59,551 nucleotides of DNA. Origin: Rubritalea profundi (GTDB lineage: Bacteria > Verrucomicrobiota > Verrucomicrobiia > Verrucomicrobiales > Akkermansiaceae). The stretch spans positions 3,619,478-3,679,028 of the forward strand of contig NZ_MQWA01000001.1 of NCBI RefSeq assembly GCF_002954445.1, given 5' to 3'. Shown here piece by piece: positions 9,345 through 18,572 of this stretch (its first letter is position 1; every line of letters begins with the position of its first letter). A program made the position numbers and the translations under genes. The notes beneath the pieces are model-generated. The model was not told the DNA's origin and ran no database searches. It saw nothing but the letters and a program-made list of their open reading frames with translations.

Positions 9345-9364
9345 GCTTATTTTATTCAATAAGC
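9345..9364. promoter_or_regulatory. Inverted repeat in the divergent promoter region
   Basis: GCTTATT (9345-9351) and AATAAGC (9358-9364) form a perfect 7-base inverted repeat with a 6-base gap, midway between the divergent oxidoreductase and fhs genes. It could be a regulator site or a weak hairpin. No factor can be named. Confidence 0.3.
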
Positions 9365-9439
9365 AGGAAGGAATATACAACCAGTGCGTGTGGGGTATCT
9401 AGTATCGACAAAAAGCATGGAATCATCATGATTCCTTGA

Positions 9440-11110
9440 ATGAATGATATTGAGATCGCGCAGGATGCCAAAATGAAAAAAATCATCCCATTGGTGAAAG
9501 CTAAAATAGGAATACCAGAGGAAATGATGGAACCCTACGGTCACTATAAAACGAAGGTGTCATTAGATTACTTGGATTCATTGGCTGATAAGGAGGATGG
9601 CAATCTTATCCTCGTCACTGCGATCAGCCCAACGCCAGCGGGAGAGGGTAAAACAACGACGAGCGTTGGTCTCACCGATGGCTTGAATAAGATTGGCATG
9701 AAGGCCATCGTGTGCCTTCGTGAGCCTTCGTTAGGGCCATGTTTTGGTATGAAAGGGGGAGCCGCTGGTGGTGGCTATGCTCAGGTCGTGCCAATGGAGG
9801 ATATCAATCTCCATTTCACGGGGGATTTCCACGCTATTGGCCTCGCTCACAATTTACTTTCGGCATTGATTGATAATCACATCCATCACGGGAATGTGCT
9901 TGGGATCGATCAGCGAAAGGTGAGTTGGCGGAGAGTGTTGGATATGAATGATAGAGCGCTGCGTGAAATAACAGCTGGATTGGGTGGTCCTAACAACGGG
10001 TTTCCTAGGTCGGATGGATTTGATATTGTGGTGGCTAGTGAAGTAATGGCTATCTTTTGTTTAGCGACAAGCATCACAGAGCTGAAGCACCGATTGGGAA
10101 ATATCGTTGTGGCTCACACTCGCGAAAATGTAGCTGTGACAGCACGTGAGTTGGAGGCGCACGGCGCGATGACTGTGCTGCTAAAAGATGCATTCAAACC
10201 CAACATTGTACAAACATTGGAGGGGAATCTAGCCTTCATCCACGGTGGGCCATTTGCTAATATTGCTCATGGTTGCAACACGGTAGTCGCAACCAAAGCC
10301 GCGCTGAAGTTAGCTGACTATGTTGTCACTGAGGCTGGGTTCGGTGCCGATCTGGGTGCTGAAAAATTTGTAAACATAAAGTGTCGGAAATCGGGACTGC
10401 GTCCAAAAGCATCAGTAGTGGTCGCCACTCTGAAGGCTCTGAAGTTTCATGGGGGAGTGGCTGTAGCGGATTTGTCAAAGGAGAATATACAGGCTCTAGA
10501 GGTGGGCTTGGCAAACCTAGAACAACATGTGCGGAATGTGCGCGAGAGTTTCGGGATATCAACAATTGTAGCGATCAATAAGTTCAGTTTTGATACTGAA
10601 GCTGAGATTGCTTTGGTCAAAAAGAAGTTGGCACACCTTGATGTACAAGTGGTCGAGGCTGACCACTGGGCCCGTGGTGGAGAGGGGGCTGTCGAGTTAG
10701 CTGAGGCGGTTGTCAAAATCATCGAAGATAAACCTACGGATCTTCATTTTATTTATGAAAACGAGGCTAGTCTTGTTGAGAAGATGGAGTCGGTAGCGAT
10801 GAAGATCTACGGGGCTGAGGCGGTGACATTTGATACCAAGGTCGGCAAGAAAATTGCCAAGCTCCAAGAAGATTACGGTCATTATCCAGTTTGTGTAGCG
10901 AAGAATCCCTACAGTTTTTCTGCAGACCCCAGCAAATTGGGAGCGCCCAAAGGCCATATAGTAAAAGTGCGTGAAGTACGACTGGCGGCTGGAGCCGAGT
11001 TTATTGTTTTTATCTGTGGAGATGTGATGACGATGCCTGGACTCCCTAAAATTCCCGCAGCAAATCGTATTGATCTGGATGAATCCGGTAAAGTAGTAGG
11101 CTTGTTCTAA
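9440..11110 (+). CDS. fhs: Formate-tetrahydrofolate ligase
   Basis: ATP-dependent enzyme that joins formate to tetrahydrofolate, making 10-formyl-THF for one-carbon metabolism. The P-loop [10 protein letters not shown] sits at residues 65-74, and the family blocks [34 protein letters not shown] and [13 protein letters not shown] are all present. The length of 556 residues is normal, and the C-terminal [13 protein letters not shown] is the usual ending. It is divergent from the molybdopterin oxidoreductase. The FAH-family gene follows 38 bases downstream and may be cotranscribed. Confidence 0.96.
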   Translation: MNDIEIAQDAKMKKIIPLVKAKIGIPEEMMEPYGHYKTKVSLDYLDSLADKEDGNLILVTAISPTPAGEGKTTTSVGLTDGLNKIGMKAIVCLREPSLGPCFGMKGGAAGGGYAQVVPMEDINLHFTGDFHAIGLAHNLLSALIDNHIHHGNVLGIDQRKVSWRRVLDMNDRALREITAGLGGPNNGFPRSDGFDIVVASEVMAIFCLATSITELKHRLGNIVVAHTRENVAVTARELEAHGAMTVLLKDAFKPNIVQTLEGNLAFIHGGPFANIAHGCNTVVATKAALKLADYVVTEAGFGADLGAEKFVNIKCRKSGLRPKASVVVATLKALKFHGGVAVADLSKENIQALEVGLANLEQHVRNVRESFGISTIVAINKFSFDTEAEIALVKKKLAHLDVQVVEADHWARGGEGAVELAEAVVKIIEDKPTDLHFIYENEASLVEKMESVAMKIYGAEAVTFDTKVGKKIAKLQEDYGHYPVCVAKNPYSFSADPSKLGAPKGHIVKVREVRLAAGAEFIVFICGDVMTMPGLPKIPAANRIDLDESGKVVGLF

Positions 11111-11148
11111 GGTGGCAATTTTAGGCTAAGTATGTTAAGTCTAATATT

Positions 11149-12003
11149 ATGCGACTAGTGCGATATGGTGAACCTGGATACGAGGAGCCAGCTGTGTTGT
11201 TGGATGATGGTAGGGCTATCGATGCGAGCTCCGAATTTCGTGATTTCGATGAAGGGTTCTTTGCTTGTGCCGGATTAGAGTCCTTGCAGCGCTGGGTGGA
11301 CGACGGTTGCACTGGTGGCACTGTGATTCCTAAAGGGGCAAGAATAGGGGCTCCAGTTGCTAGACCCTCTAAGATTGTGTGTGTCGGCAAGAATTACCTT
11401 GAGCATGCGAAGGAGTTCGGTGGGGAGCAGCCAAGCGAACCAGTGCTTTTTATGAAAGCGACTAGTGCCTATGTGAGCGGGGCCGATGATGTGCATGTCC
11501 CGCGAAATAGTGAGAAACTAGATTACGAGGTTGAGTTGGCAATAGTGATTGGGAGAACTACGAGTTACGTACGGGAAGAAGATGCGAGGTCATATATAGC
11601 AGGCTATTCAGTGATGTGCGACTATAGTGAGCGTGCCTTCCAGAAGGAACGCAGTGGTCAGTGGGTGAAGGGTAAAAGTGCGGACACTTTTGCGCCCATG
11701 GGACCATGTTTGTTGACGATTGATGAATTACCTGACCCACAGGCTTTGAGGCTGTGGAGTAAAGTCAATGGAGATCTCCGCCAGAGCGGCTGGACGGGGG
11801 ACATGTTATTTAGCGTAGATTACTTAGTGAGCTATATTTCTCAATTTATGACTCTCTTGCCTGGTGATGTGATCGCTACCGGTACTCCGGCAGGTGTCGG
11901 AATGGGTTTTGATCCCCCTCGATTCCTCCAAGCTGGAGATTTAGTGGAATTTGGAGTAGAAGGAATCGGCTCGAATATGCAGAGAGTTATTGGTTGTAAA
12001 TGA
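11149..12003 (+). CDS. Fumarylacetoacetate hydrolase (FAH) family protein
   Basis: A metal-dependent C-C bond hydrolase or decarboxylase of the FAH family, similar to FAHD1 and 2-hydroxyhepta-2,4-diene-1,7-dioate isomerase proteins. The motif KIVCVGKNYLEHAKEF, the metal-binding DYEVELAIVIG, the YSVMCDYSERAFQ helix and the TGTPAGVGMG loop are all visible. The length of 284 residues is typical. The exact substrate is not predictable, since family members act on many diketo or oxo acids such as oxaloacetate. It sits 38 bases after fhs. Confidence 0.88.
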   Translation: MRLVRYGEPGYEEPAVLLDDGRAIDASSEFRDFDEGFFACAGLESLQRWVDDGCTGGTVIPKGARIGAPVARPSKIVCVGKNYLEHAKEFGGEQPSEPVLFMKATSAYVSGADDVHVPRNSEKLDYEVELAIVIGRTTSYVREEDARSYIAGYSVMCDYSERAFQKERSGQWVKGKSADTFAPMGPCLLTIDELPDPQALRLWSKVNGDLRQSGWTGDMLFSVDYLVSYISQFMTLLPGDVIATGTPAGVGMGFDPPRFLQAGDLVEFGVEGIGSNMQRVIGCK

Positions 12004-12256
12004 TCTAACTGACAGATATTAATAGATTTAGGTCGATATTTTTGAGCTCCTTCTTTTTAGGTTCAGTGCGGAATAGCAGATTAAATTATTGTTAGACTAT
12101 TTAAAGGACGCTTTTTCTTGCACGAAGTAGGTATTCGTTTGTAAAGTCGCGTTCCACTGATCGCAGAATATGAGGCACCCCAACATATTCTCGATCTTTT
12201 TTGCGCCCTACTAAAATGGGCACATCAATGCATAGATTCAACAATCTCACATCCAC

Positions 12257-12730
12257 ATGAATCCGGATAGAGCAACACTCAATTTTCTAAATAGCTTCCC
12301 AGAAGAAGCAAGAACCCGTGGCGATGACCTTCAGCAAGAGGGAGCCGTAACTCAAATTTTTGGTAACCACCTTTTCATCCAAGGAAGGGTAGAAGACAAG
12401 ACGGGCACATTCCGTACGAGTCTTCGACTACAAGGCAATCGTTGGTTCGGTAGCTGTACTGCCGAAGATGAAACCATTGCTGGGGCGTGTCTTTACGCCA
12501 CCATGATGGAGCGTATGCACCGTGGAGAAGATCTACCCGAGAGCCCTAACGAGTTCGACGATACTCCAGTGATTGACCTTATCGAAGAGAAGCTCGACCG
12601 CGAGCTTGACGATAAAGAAGCTGACTTCGTGACTAAGGTAGAGAAGCGCTACCGCCGTTATGTGATCGAAGGAGAAATTCATGATCACGACATGGTGCGA
12701 CTCAACACGATGGGAGATTGTCACTTATGA
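12257..12730 (+). CDS. SWIM-like N-terminal part of a SNF2 helicase, frame-separated
   Basis: A 157-residue open frame whose middle (GNHLFIQGRVEDKTGTFRTS, then SCTAEDETIAGACLYATMMER) resembles the SWIM zinc-finger region found before SNF2 helicase domains. The zinc ligands are degenerate: two Cys remain and the CxH pair is missing. Its last codons overlap the helicase frame. Removing one G from GGG at 12712-12714 would join them as HDMVRLNTMEIVTYDPLELW, giving one protein of about 1164 residues. I therefore think this is the N-terminus of the same protein, split by a one-base insertion in a G run. Translation of two coupled proteins remains possible, because AAGGAG lies 6 bases before ATG 12681. 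Confidence 0.65.
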   Translation: MNPDRATLNFLNSFPEEARTRGDDLQQEGAVTQIFGNHLFIQGRVEDKTGTFRTSLRLQGNRWFGSCTAEDETIAGACLYATMMERMHRGEDLPESPNEFDDTPVIDLIEEKLDRELDDKEADFVTKVEKRYRRYVIEGEIHDHDMVRLNTMGDCHL

Positions 12731-15700
12731 TCCATTAGAGCTTTGGCCGATGCCACCGGGAGACATTCTAGAATTCTGGAACTATCTCGCCTATGCATTT
12801 TTCAAGAAGCGTCTGCCATTTCCAGATTTCATGAATTCTGTAACTGACCTTGAGGCAGTGCAGAAGAAAATGAAGGACTGGGAGAAAGAGCGTGAAGTGT
12901 CCGAATGGTACGAGCGTATCGAGGACGTCAACGAGCGTCCTCCTCAAGAGAAGCCTCTTCCGTGCGAATTCCGCATCGTCAGTACGATGAACGAAGCACG
13001 GGTCGAGTACAACGAAGACAAGTCAGCATGGCTCATTCTGCGCGAGAAGAACGACATCGAGCGTGTCGCTTCATTGTTCTCCTCCTCAGCATTACGCATG
13101 GATGCACAGAGTCAGATTATCTGGGAGCACTTCTACTCATTCTATAATAAAGAAGGAGCAACATCGATGGATCTCGATGACGAGTCCGCATGTCGCTTCA
13201 TGAACCGACTTTTCCGCCAGCCAGCTCTCAAAGGCTACATTGTGAACCTTGATGAGAAGTTCTACAAAGTTGTCAACGAGCGCCTTAGCTGGGTTTGTGA
13301 AGATGATCCATATTACCCAGATAGTTTTGCGCTACAGTTAGTGACACAATCCGGTGAAAATGTTTCACACTCAGTCCGCCTACTTCCAGGTCGTGAAGAA
13401 CTCTATCAATCCGATGAGACCGTCTTCCCTGGGCCGCCACGTTGGCTCGATGACACAGACGTGATGCCACGCTATATGATCCCTATCCAAGTGATCGACT
13501 CACTTGAGGGTGTGGAATTTCTTCGTAAGATAGGAGCACGTCTCCCAGAATCATTGAAGAAGCGTGTGATGGATCTCGATCTCTTCCCGCGTTTTGAAAT
13601 GCACATTGAGCAAGGACTCACGGCTGCTGAGACTGAGCACTTGGTGATCAACGTACTCGCACTTGAGAAGAAAGATCGCCGTACCGAGAAACTAGTTAAA
13701 GATGGCTGGGATCTGGTGGAACAGAAGGCGGTCAAGGGCAAGCAACTCCTACGCTTTGCTCGTGAAGATCTTTATCCAGTCCCGGGATTACTCCAGGAAA
13801 TGGGACTCACCTACGACGATAAGCTTGAAGAATTTAAGACGCGCGTCACCAAACTTTTCCCTGAGAAATTTGCCGAGTGGGCAAAGAATCTTCCTGAGGC
13901 AATGCAGGTGGAGATGGACTTCAAGCTGAAAACTCTTCTTGCTGACCCAGTCACAGCGGCTATCCGCTTCGAAGTAGTCAATCAGGACATCGATTGGTTC
14001 GATCTTAAGATCGTGATCGACGTTGAGGGTGTAAACCTCACTAAGATTCAGATTCGTCAGCTTGTTGCAGCTCGAGGTGGCTACGTTCGTATGGAAGATG
14101 GTGGTTGGATGCGTCTTGAAATCAAGCTCGACGATGACCAGCGCGAAGCCGTGACTCGTCTAGGCCTCGATCCATTCGACCTTTCAGGAGAGACTCACCG
14201 TATGCACGCACTCCAGCTTTCCGACCCAAAGGCAGCAGATGTCTTCGATCCCAAAGCATGGAAGCGTATCAAGGATTCCGCACACGAGATCCAGGTCAAT
14301 CTCGACACACCGGTACCAGATGAGCTCCAGGCGACACTCCGACCTTATCAGATCGATGGTTTCCGCTTCCTCACTTATCTCTCAACGAACCGCTTCGGTG
14401 GTATTCTTGCGGATGATATGGGTCTTGGTAAAACGATTCAGTCGATTACCTACATTCTCTGGCTCCGTCAGCAAGCACTCGAGAGGGGTGAAAAACGTCC
14501 AGCTCTGGTTGTCTGTCCTAAGTCAGTTCTCGATGTTTGGGCGACAGAGGCCGAGAAGTTTGCTCCGATGTTGAAGGTTAAAATACTTCGTACTCGTGAC
14601 GACCTTGATATTGATGAAGCTCAGAACCGCCTCGATCTTGTAGTTCTCAACTACGCACAGCTTCGTGTTTGCGGTGAAGATCTTAACAACATCAAATGGC
14701 TCACAGTCATTCTCGATGAAGGTCAACAGATCAAGAACCCTGACTCCAAGGCTGCAAAGTCAGCTCGCGAGCTCAACTCAGTAAACCGACTTGTTCTTAC
14801 AGGTACGCCTATTGAGAATCGCTTGATGGATATGTGGTCACTGATGGCATTTGCTATGCCTGGTGTTCTAGGTTCTAAAGCCTACTTCAAGAAGCGTTTT
14901 GACAAGCGCAAGGATCCGTCATCGCAGACTCGGCTTGCCGCGAGACTTCGACCGTTCCTTCTCCGCCGTACCAAGCTTCAGGTTGCGAAAGATCTTCCAC
15001 CACGTACTGAAGAAGAAGTCTTCGCTGTAATGGAGGGCATTCAGTCAGACATGTACAAGGCTGAGCTTAGGCGCATCCAAAAGGCTCTGCTTGGTCTTGA
15101 TTCTGATGAGGCTGTGAAGAAGAACTCCTTCGCAATCCTTCAGGGGCTCATGCGTCTGCGTCAGATTTGTTGCCACCCAGGATTGATAGATCCTAAGTTC
15201 CTTAGGGAAGATAGTGCGAAGATGATCGCGCTCTTCTACATACTCGACCAGCTACGTGAGGAAAATCACAAAGTTCTCGTGTTCTCTCAGTTCGTTTCGA
15301 TGCTTGATATCATCAAAGCTCGCCTCGAAACCGAAAGCCGACCATACCACTATCTCACAGGTCAAACTAAAGACCGTAAGGGCGTGATTGAAAGTTTCCA
15401 GACTACCAAGGATGCATCTGTATTCATGCTCTCACTCAAAGCGGGTGGTGCTGGTCTTAACTTGACCTCGGCGTCCTACGTTATCCTTTACGATCCATGG
15501 TGGAACCCAGCGGTAGAAAATCAGGCGATTGACCGTACTCACCGTATTGGTCAGAAGAATAAAGTGATAGCTTACCGACTACTCACCCGAAATACAGTGG
15601 AAGAGAAAATTCGTATTCTTCAGCACCAGAAGACAGCTCTTGTAACCAACGTCCTCGGTGACGAAGGCTTCGCTAGTACTCTCGGTGTCGATGACCTTCA

Positions 15701-15752
15701 GTTTATTCTCAACCATGGTGGAGACATGTTCGGTATTGAAGACGAGCAATAA
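12681..15752 (+). CDS. SNF2/HepA-family DEAD/DEAH-box helicase
   Basis: A SWI2/SNF2 ATPase that probably remodels protein-DNA or polymerase-DNA complexes. About 550 residues of unassigned N-terminal region lead to the ATPase core: motif I DDMGLGKTIQS (about residue 577), motif II LDEGQQIKN (about 677, DEGQ rather than DEAH), TGTPIENRLMDMWSLM, and in the C-terminal lobe SLKAGGAGLNLT and the arginine-finger motif RTHRIGQ (about 951). The core is complete and looks active. The first ten or so codons of this frame (MITTWCDST) are probably out-of-frame readthrough of the preceding SWIM-like segment. Codon use is strongly biased, which suggests good expression. A strong terminator follows. Confidence 0.92.
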   Translation: MITTWCDSTRWEIVTYDPLELWPMPPGDILEFWNYLAYAFFKKRLPFPDFMNSVTDLEAVQKKMKDWEKEREVSEWYERIEDVNERPPQEKPLPCEFRIVSTMNEARVEYNEDKSAWLILREKNDIERVASLFSSSALRMDAQSQIIWEHFYSFYNKEGATSMDLDDESACRFMNRLFRQPALKGYIVNLDEKFYKVVNERLSWVCEDDPYYPDSFALQLVTQSGENVSHSVRLLPGREELYQSDETVFPGPPRWLDDTDVMPRYMIPIQVIDSLEGVEFLRKIGARLPESLKKRVMDLDLFPRFEMHIEQGLTAAETEHLVINVLALEKKDRRTEKLVKDGWDLVEQKAVKGKQLLRFAREDLYPVPGLLQEMGLTYDDKLEEFKTRVTKLFPEKFAEWAKNLPEAMQVEMDFKLKTLLADPVTAAIRFEVVNQDIDWFDLKIVIDVEGVNLTKIQIRQLVAARGGYVRMEDGGWMRLEIKLDDDQREAVTRLGLDPFDLSGETHRMHALQLSDPKAADVFDPKAWKRIKDSAHEIQVNLDTPVPDELQATLRPYQIDGFRFLTYLSTNRFGGILADDMGLGKTIQSITYILWLRQQALERGEKRPALVVCPKSVLDVWATEAEKFAPMLKVKILRTRDDLDIDEAQNRLDLVVLNYAQLRVCGEDLNNIKWLTVILDEGQQIKNPDSKAAKSARELNSVNRLVLTGTPIENRLMDMWSLMAFAMPGVLGSKAYFKKRFDKRKDPSSQTRLAARLRPFLLRRTKLQVAKDLPPRTEEEVFAVMEGIQSDMYKAELRRIQKALLGLDSDEAVKKNSFAILQGLMRLRQICCHPGLIDPKFLREDSAKMIALFYILDQLREENHKVLVFSQFVSMLDIIKARLETESRPYHYLTGQTKDRKGVIESFQTTKDASVFMLSLKAGGAGLNLTSASYVILYDPWWNPAVENQAIDRTHRIGQKNKVIAYRLLTRNTVEEKIRILQHQKTALVTNVLGDEGFASTLGVDDLQFILNHGGDMFGIEDEQ

Positions 15753-15776
15753 ATTAGTTGTCTACAACACACTCTC

Positions 15777-15813
15777 AAAAGCCCGTACTAGTAAAATAGT
15801 TGCGGGCTTTTTT
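15777..15813 (+). terminator. Rho-independent terminator after the SNF2 gene
   Basis: AAAAGCCCG (15777-15785) pairs perfectly with CGGGCTTTT (15803-15811), leaving a 17-base loop and a T run at the 3' side. It lies 25 bases after the stop codon. Confidence 0.88.
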
Positions 15814-15908
15814 GTAATGAGCACACTTCAAGTTTAAGTGCGGATTTCAATGAAAATTTGAAATTTGATTGATCTATAATATTATTACTTAAGTATACGA
15901 AAGCAATT

Positions 15909-17513
15909 ATGAACACAGAGAAAACTGATTTTAATTCCCAGCTTTACAAGAAACTCTATATACCCGCAATGATTTTTGCGGTGGTCAGTATTGCTTTAGT
16001 GGCACTGATGCCATTATTGGGTGAGATCGGAATGGCGAATGAAAAGACCGCCACGATAGTTGGGCTATGGATTAACTTTCTAGGTAAATTTCACCCACTC
16101 TTTTTACATTTACCAATTGGAGCTTTGTCGTTGGTTTTCTTGATGGAAGCTGCAGGTTTGATGACGCGTGGGAAGTATCGACCAAATACCACCTTAGGTT
16201 TGTTTTTTGCAGCATCAACAGGGGTGTTTGCGGCAGTGTTTGGCTATTGTCTGTATCTTACTGGAGAGTACCCAGAAAGCGTGCTCGTTCTGGAACACAA
16301 GCGTGACGGCATTCTCTTTAGTCTATTCTTATTACTTGCCTTTGTGATCAAATACACGGCAGACGTGAAGTTGACTGGCAAAGCATTCAAGGGAGTGTAC
16401 TTTTCTTCGCTCGGAGCCACAGGCTTCATGATGCTGTGCGCTGGTCACCACGGTGGTGAGATCAGCCATGGTGACCCGATTGATTCTTTGCCTGCTACAG
16501 TCATAGCAAAGCGCGATGAGCTCCAGAATGCCCCTGTAGATACTGATCCAGTTGTATTCACTCAATTCATTCAGCCAATCCTCGAAGCAAAATGCATCAG
16601 CTGTCACGGCGAGGATAAGCAAAAGAGCTCACTCAGACTCGATACATACGCTTTCATGCTCGAAGGTGGCGAGGAAACAGCCTCTCTTGTGCCAGGTGAC
16701 CTGAAGGAGTCCTCGATGGTTACTTACCTACATTTGCCTGAAGATGATGATCTTCATATGCCACCTGAAGGCAAAACTCAAATGACTGCTGAGGAGATAC
16801 AAATCCTCGAGTGGTGGGTTAAAATCGGGGCACCTGAGTCGGCAAAACGTAGCGAGGTGGAAATCACTCCTGTGACTGAGAAGGCACTAGCCACATTGCT
16901 GACACCAGCTCAACGTGTGCGATTAGAAGCTGCGAAAAAAGCAGAACTAGCCGCAAAGAAAAAAGCGGATGATAAAAAACGTATCGAGCTAGCCATAGCT
17001 CTAGATGCTGTGAATGACAAGTTCCCAGGCTCGTTGAAGTATGTTTCCCAGCAAAATACCGAGCTTAACTTCTCTGCGGTCAGTTACCGTTCAAAATTTG
17101 CTGACGCTGACATCGAGATTCTCGCTTCAGTCTTCAATGATGTAGTTGAGTTGGACCTCTCCTCTACTCAGATAACGGATGCAGTAGCTAGCAAGCTCTC
17201 TCAGTTCACAAAACTTAAGAAAGTGAAATTAAATGGCACTCAAGTGAGCGATGTTGTTCTGGCAACACTCTCAGAGCTATCTGAGCTCGAGGTGATCAAC
17301 CTCTACGGAACTCAGGTGTGCGATGAAGGACTTAGTAAGCTGAGCAATCACCCGAAGCTTCACAGAGTCTATGTGTGGAATACAAAGGTGACTGAGAAGG
17401 GCGCGAAGTTGCTACAAGACGCTCTTCATAAGCGTGCAGATTCTGATGAGGATCATGACCACAAGCAACACCCACAGGTAATCCTCGGTATGGATACTAC
17501 AATGAACGACTAG
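15909..17513 (+). CDS. DUF2231 membrane domain, planctomycete-type cytochrome c and leucine-rich-repeat fusion
   Basis: A 534-residue fusion. Residues about 15-190 are membrane segments with a DUF2231-like region (FHPLFLHLPIGALSLVFLME). Residues 215-320 form a planctomycete-type cytochrome c domain with one heme motif CISCHG (C229, C232, H233) and the MPPEG segment that usually supplies the distal Met. A Lys/Ala-rich linker (about 335-365) leads to three or four leucine-rich repeats (LDLSSTQITDAVASKLSQF and relatives). The heme side should face the periplasm. Such proteins are common in Planctomycetes and Verrucomicrobia, but their electron partners are unknown. Its stop codon overlaps the stop of the convergent minus-strand gene. 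Confidence 0.85.
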   Translation: MNTEKTDFNSQLYKKLYIPAMIFAVVSIALVALMPLLGEIGMANEKTATIVGLWINFLGKFHPLFLHLPIGALSLVFLMEAAGLMTRGKYRPNTTLGLFFAASTGVFAAVFGYCLYLTGEYPESVLVLEHKRDGILFSLFLLLAFVIKYTADVKLTGKAFKGVYFSSLGATGFMMLCAGHHGGEISHGDPIDSLPATVIAKRDELQNAPVDTDPVVFTQFIQPILEAKCISCHGEDKQKSSLRLDTYAFMLEGGEETASLVPGDLKESSMVTYLHLPEDDDLHMPPEGKTQMTAEEIQILEWWVKIGAPESAKRSEVEITPVTEKALATLLTPAQRVRLEAAKKAELAAKKKADDKKRIELAIALDAVNDKFPGSLKYVSQQNTELNFSAVSYRSKFADADIEILASVFNDVVELDLSSTQITDAVASKLSQFTKLKKVKLNGTQVSDVVLATLSELSELEVINLYGTQVCDEGLSKLSNHPKLHRVYVWNTKVTEKGAKLLQDALHKRADSDEDHDHKQHPQVILGMDTTMND

Positions 17514-18028
17514 TTGGTATTGTATGTTGCCGGCTGAGACTTTGAAAAGCCTCGGCCGAGCAAGATGCCTACTAGCAGTGCGCTCACCACAGCGATGCTG
17601 ATCCATAACGATTGAGTCCATAGCCACGAGGATTTGAACTTTGGTTCAGCGATAGGCGACTCTTCTGACCAAGAATTCCAATCATCGGGATCGTTGCCCA
17701 TGCTGACGGATTTCCCATCTCGGCCCCTACTGCAGATACCGTAGCCATTTGGTAAGTCCTCGCTGGTGGCCTATTGGTAGGGGTTTCCCCATGGGTCATA
17801 ATGGATGCTATTGAGAGACTTGTTCCAAGTTTTACTCTCACCGAGTTCTTTAGGTCTCTCGACAAGTGCTTGAAGACCCGCTTTTTCACTGGGGATCTTT
17901 CCGGTTGTGTTCCTGTATTGAAGAATGTGAGCTTCGAAGCTCATGATGTCAGTTGCCGGCCTATGCATACTTGCTTGAGTAGACTGCTGTATGCCGCACA
18001 GAAATACTACGAGGCCACAAGTCTTCAA
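17510..18028 (-). pseudogene. GspG-like pseudopilin domain protein with an internal stop and a C-terminal membrane anchor
   Basis: Residues 30-85 match the C-terminal domain of type II secretion major pseudopilins: a helix ending QYRNTTGKIPSEKAGLQAL, then W and YDPWGNPYQ. In GspG the next residue is Tyr; here it is TAG (17771-17773), one base from TAC. The same frame then continues with the expected NGYGICSRGRDGKS, an acidic stretch and a membrane segment (SLWISIAVVSALLVGILLG), ending at 17510. The total would be 172 residues. The N-terminus lacks the usual prepilin cleavage motif and hydrophobic helix. So this is an unusual relative, anchored at its C-terminus, interrupted by one nonsense codon or a base error. 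No other secretion genes are nearby. Confidence 0.65.
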
Positions 18029-18107
18029 TCGGCTATAAAAAACGACATAGACTTCTGATAGAGAAATCGATGTCGTTACGCTAGGAAAATGCGCTAAAAT
18101 TGTTAGG

Positions 18108-18572
18108 CTATGTAAAGATCTCGTGCACCACTCTTGCTGGCTCTGTGACGCCTGGAAGTGTTTGATCCAAGCCTTGGAAAGGGTAGGTGAGGTGGTTGTG
18201 TTTGAGTCCTAGCGAGTGGAGGATAGTCGCCTGAAGGTCTTGTGTAGACACTCTGTCAGTCGTCGCTTTGTAACCAATTGGGTCGGTTTCACCGAGGCTA
18301 AATCCGGGTTTAACCCCGCCTCCCGCGAGCCACATTGTGGAGGCACCAGGGTTGTGGTCGCGGCCGATAAATTTCATTTCCTGACCACCGCGGTTTTCGC
18401 GCATTGGTGTGCGCCCGAATTCTCCTCCCCATACAATGAGGGTGTCCTCCAGTAGGCCGCGTTGTTTGAGGTCGGTGAGCAGTGCGTACATTGGTTTGTC
18501 GATGTTTTCGCACTTATCTTTGAACCCATCATTGAGAGCGGTACTTTTACCCGTGCCGTGTGAGTCCCAGCC
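18108..18572 (-). pseudogene. DUF1501 protein, C-terminal part after frameshift
   Basis: The downstream frame of the broken DUF1501 gene. Coding sense begins at about 18572 (GWDSHGTGKSTALNDGF), although the first ATG of the frame is at 18491. It carries the family's LIVWGGEFGRTP and GRDHNPGASTMWLAGGGVKPG motifs, which include likely metal or active-site Asp and His residues of the sulfatase-like fold. It is required for a complete protein and cannot be a functional gene by itself. Confidence 0.8.
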
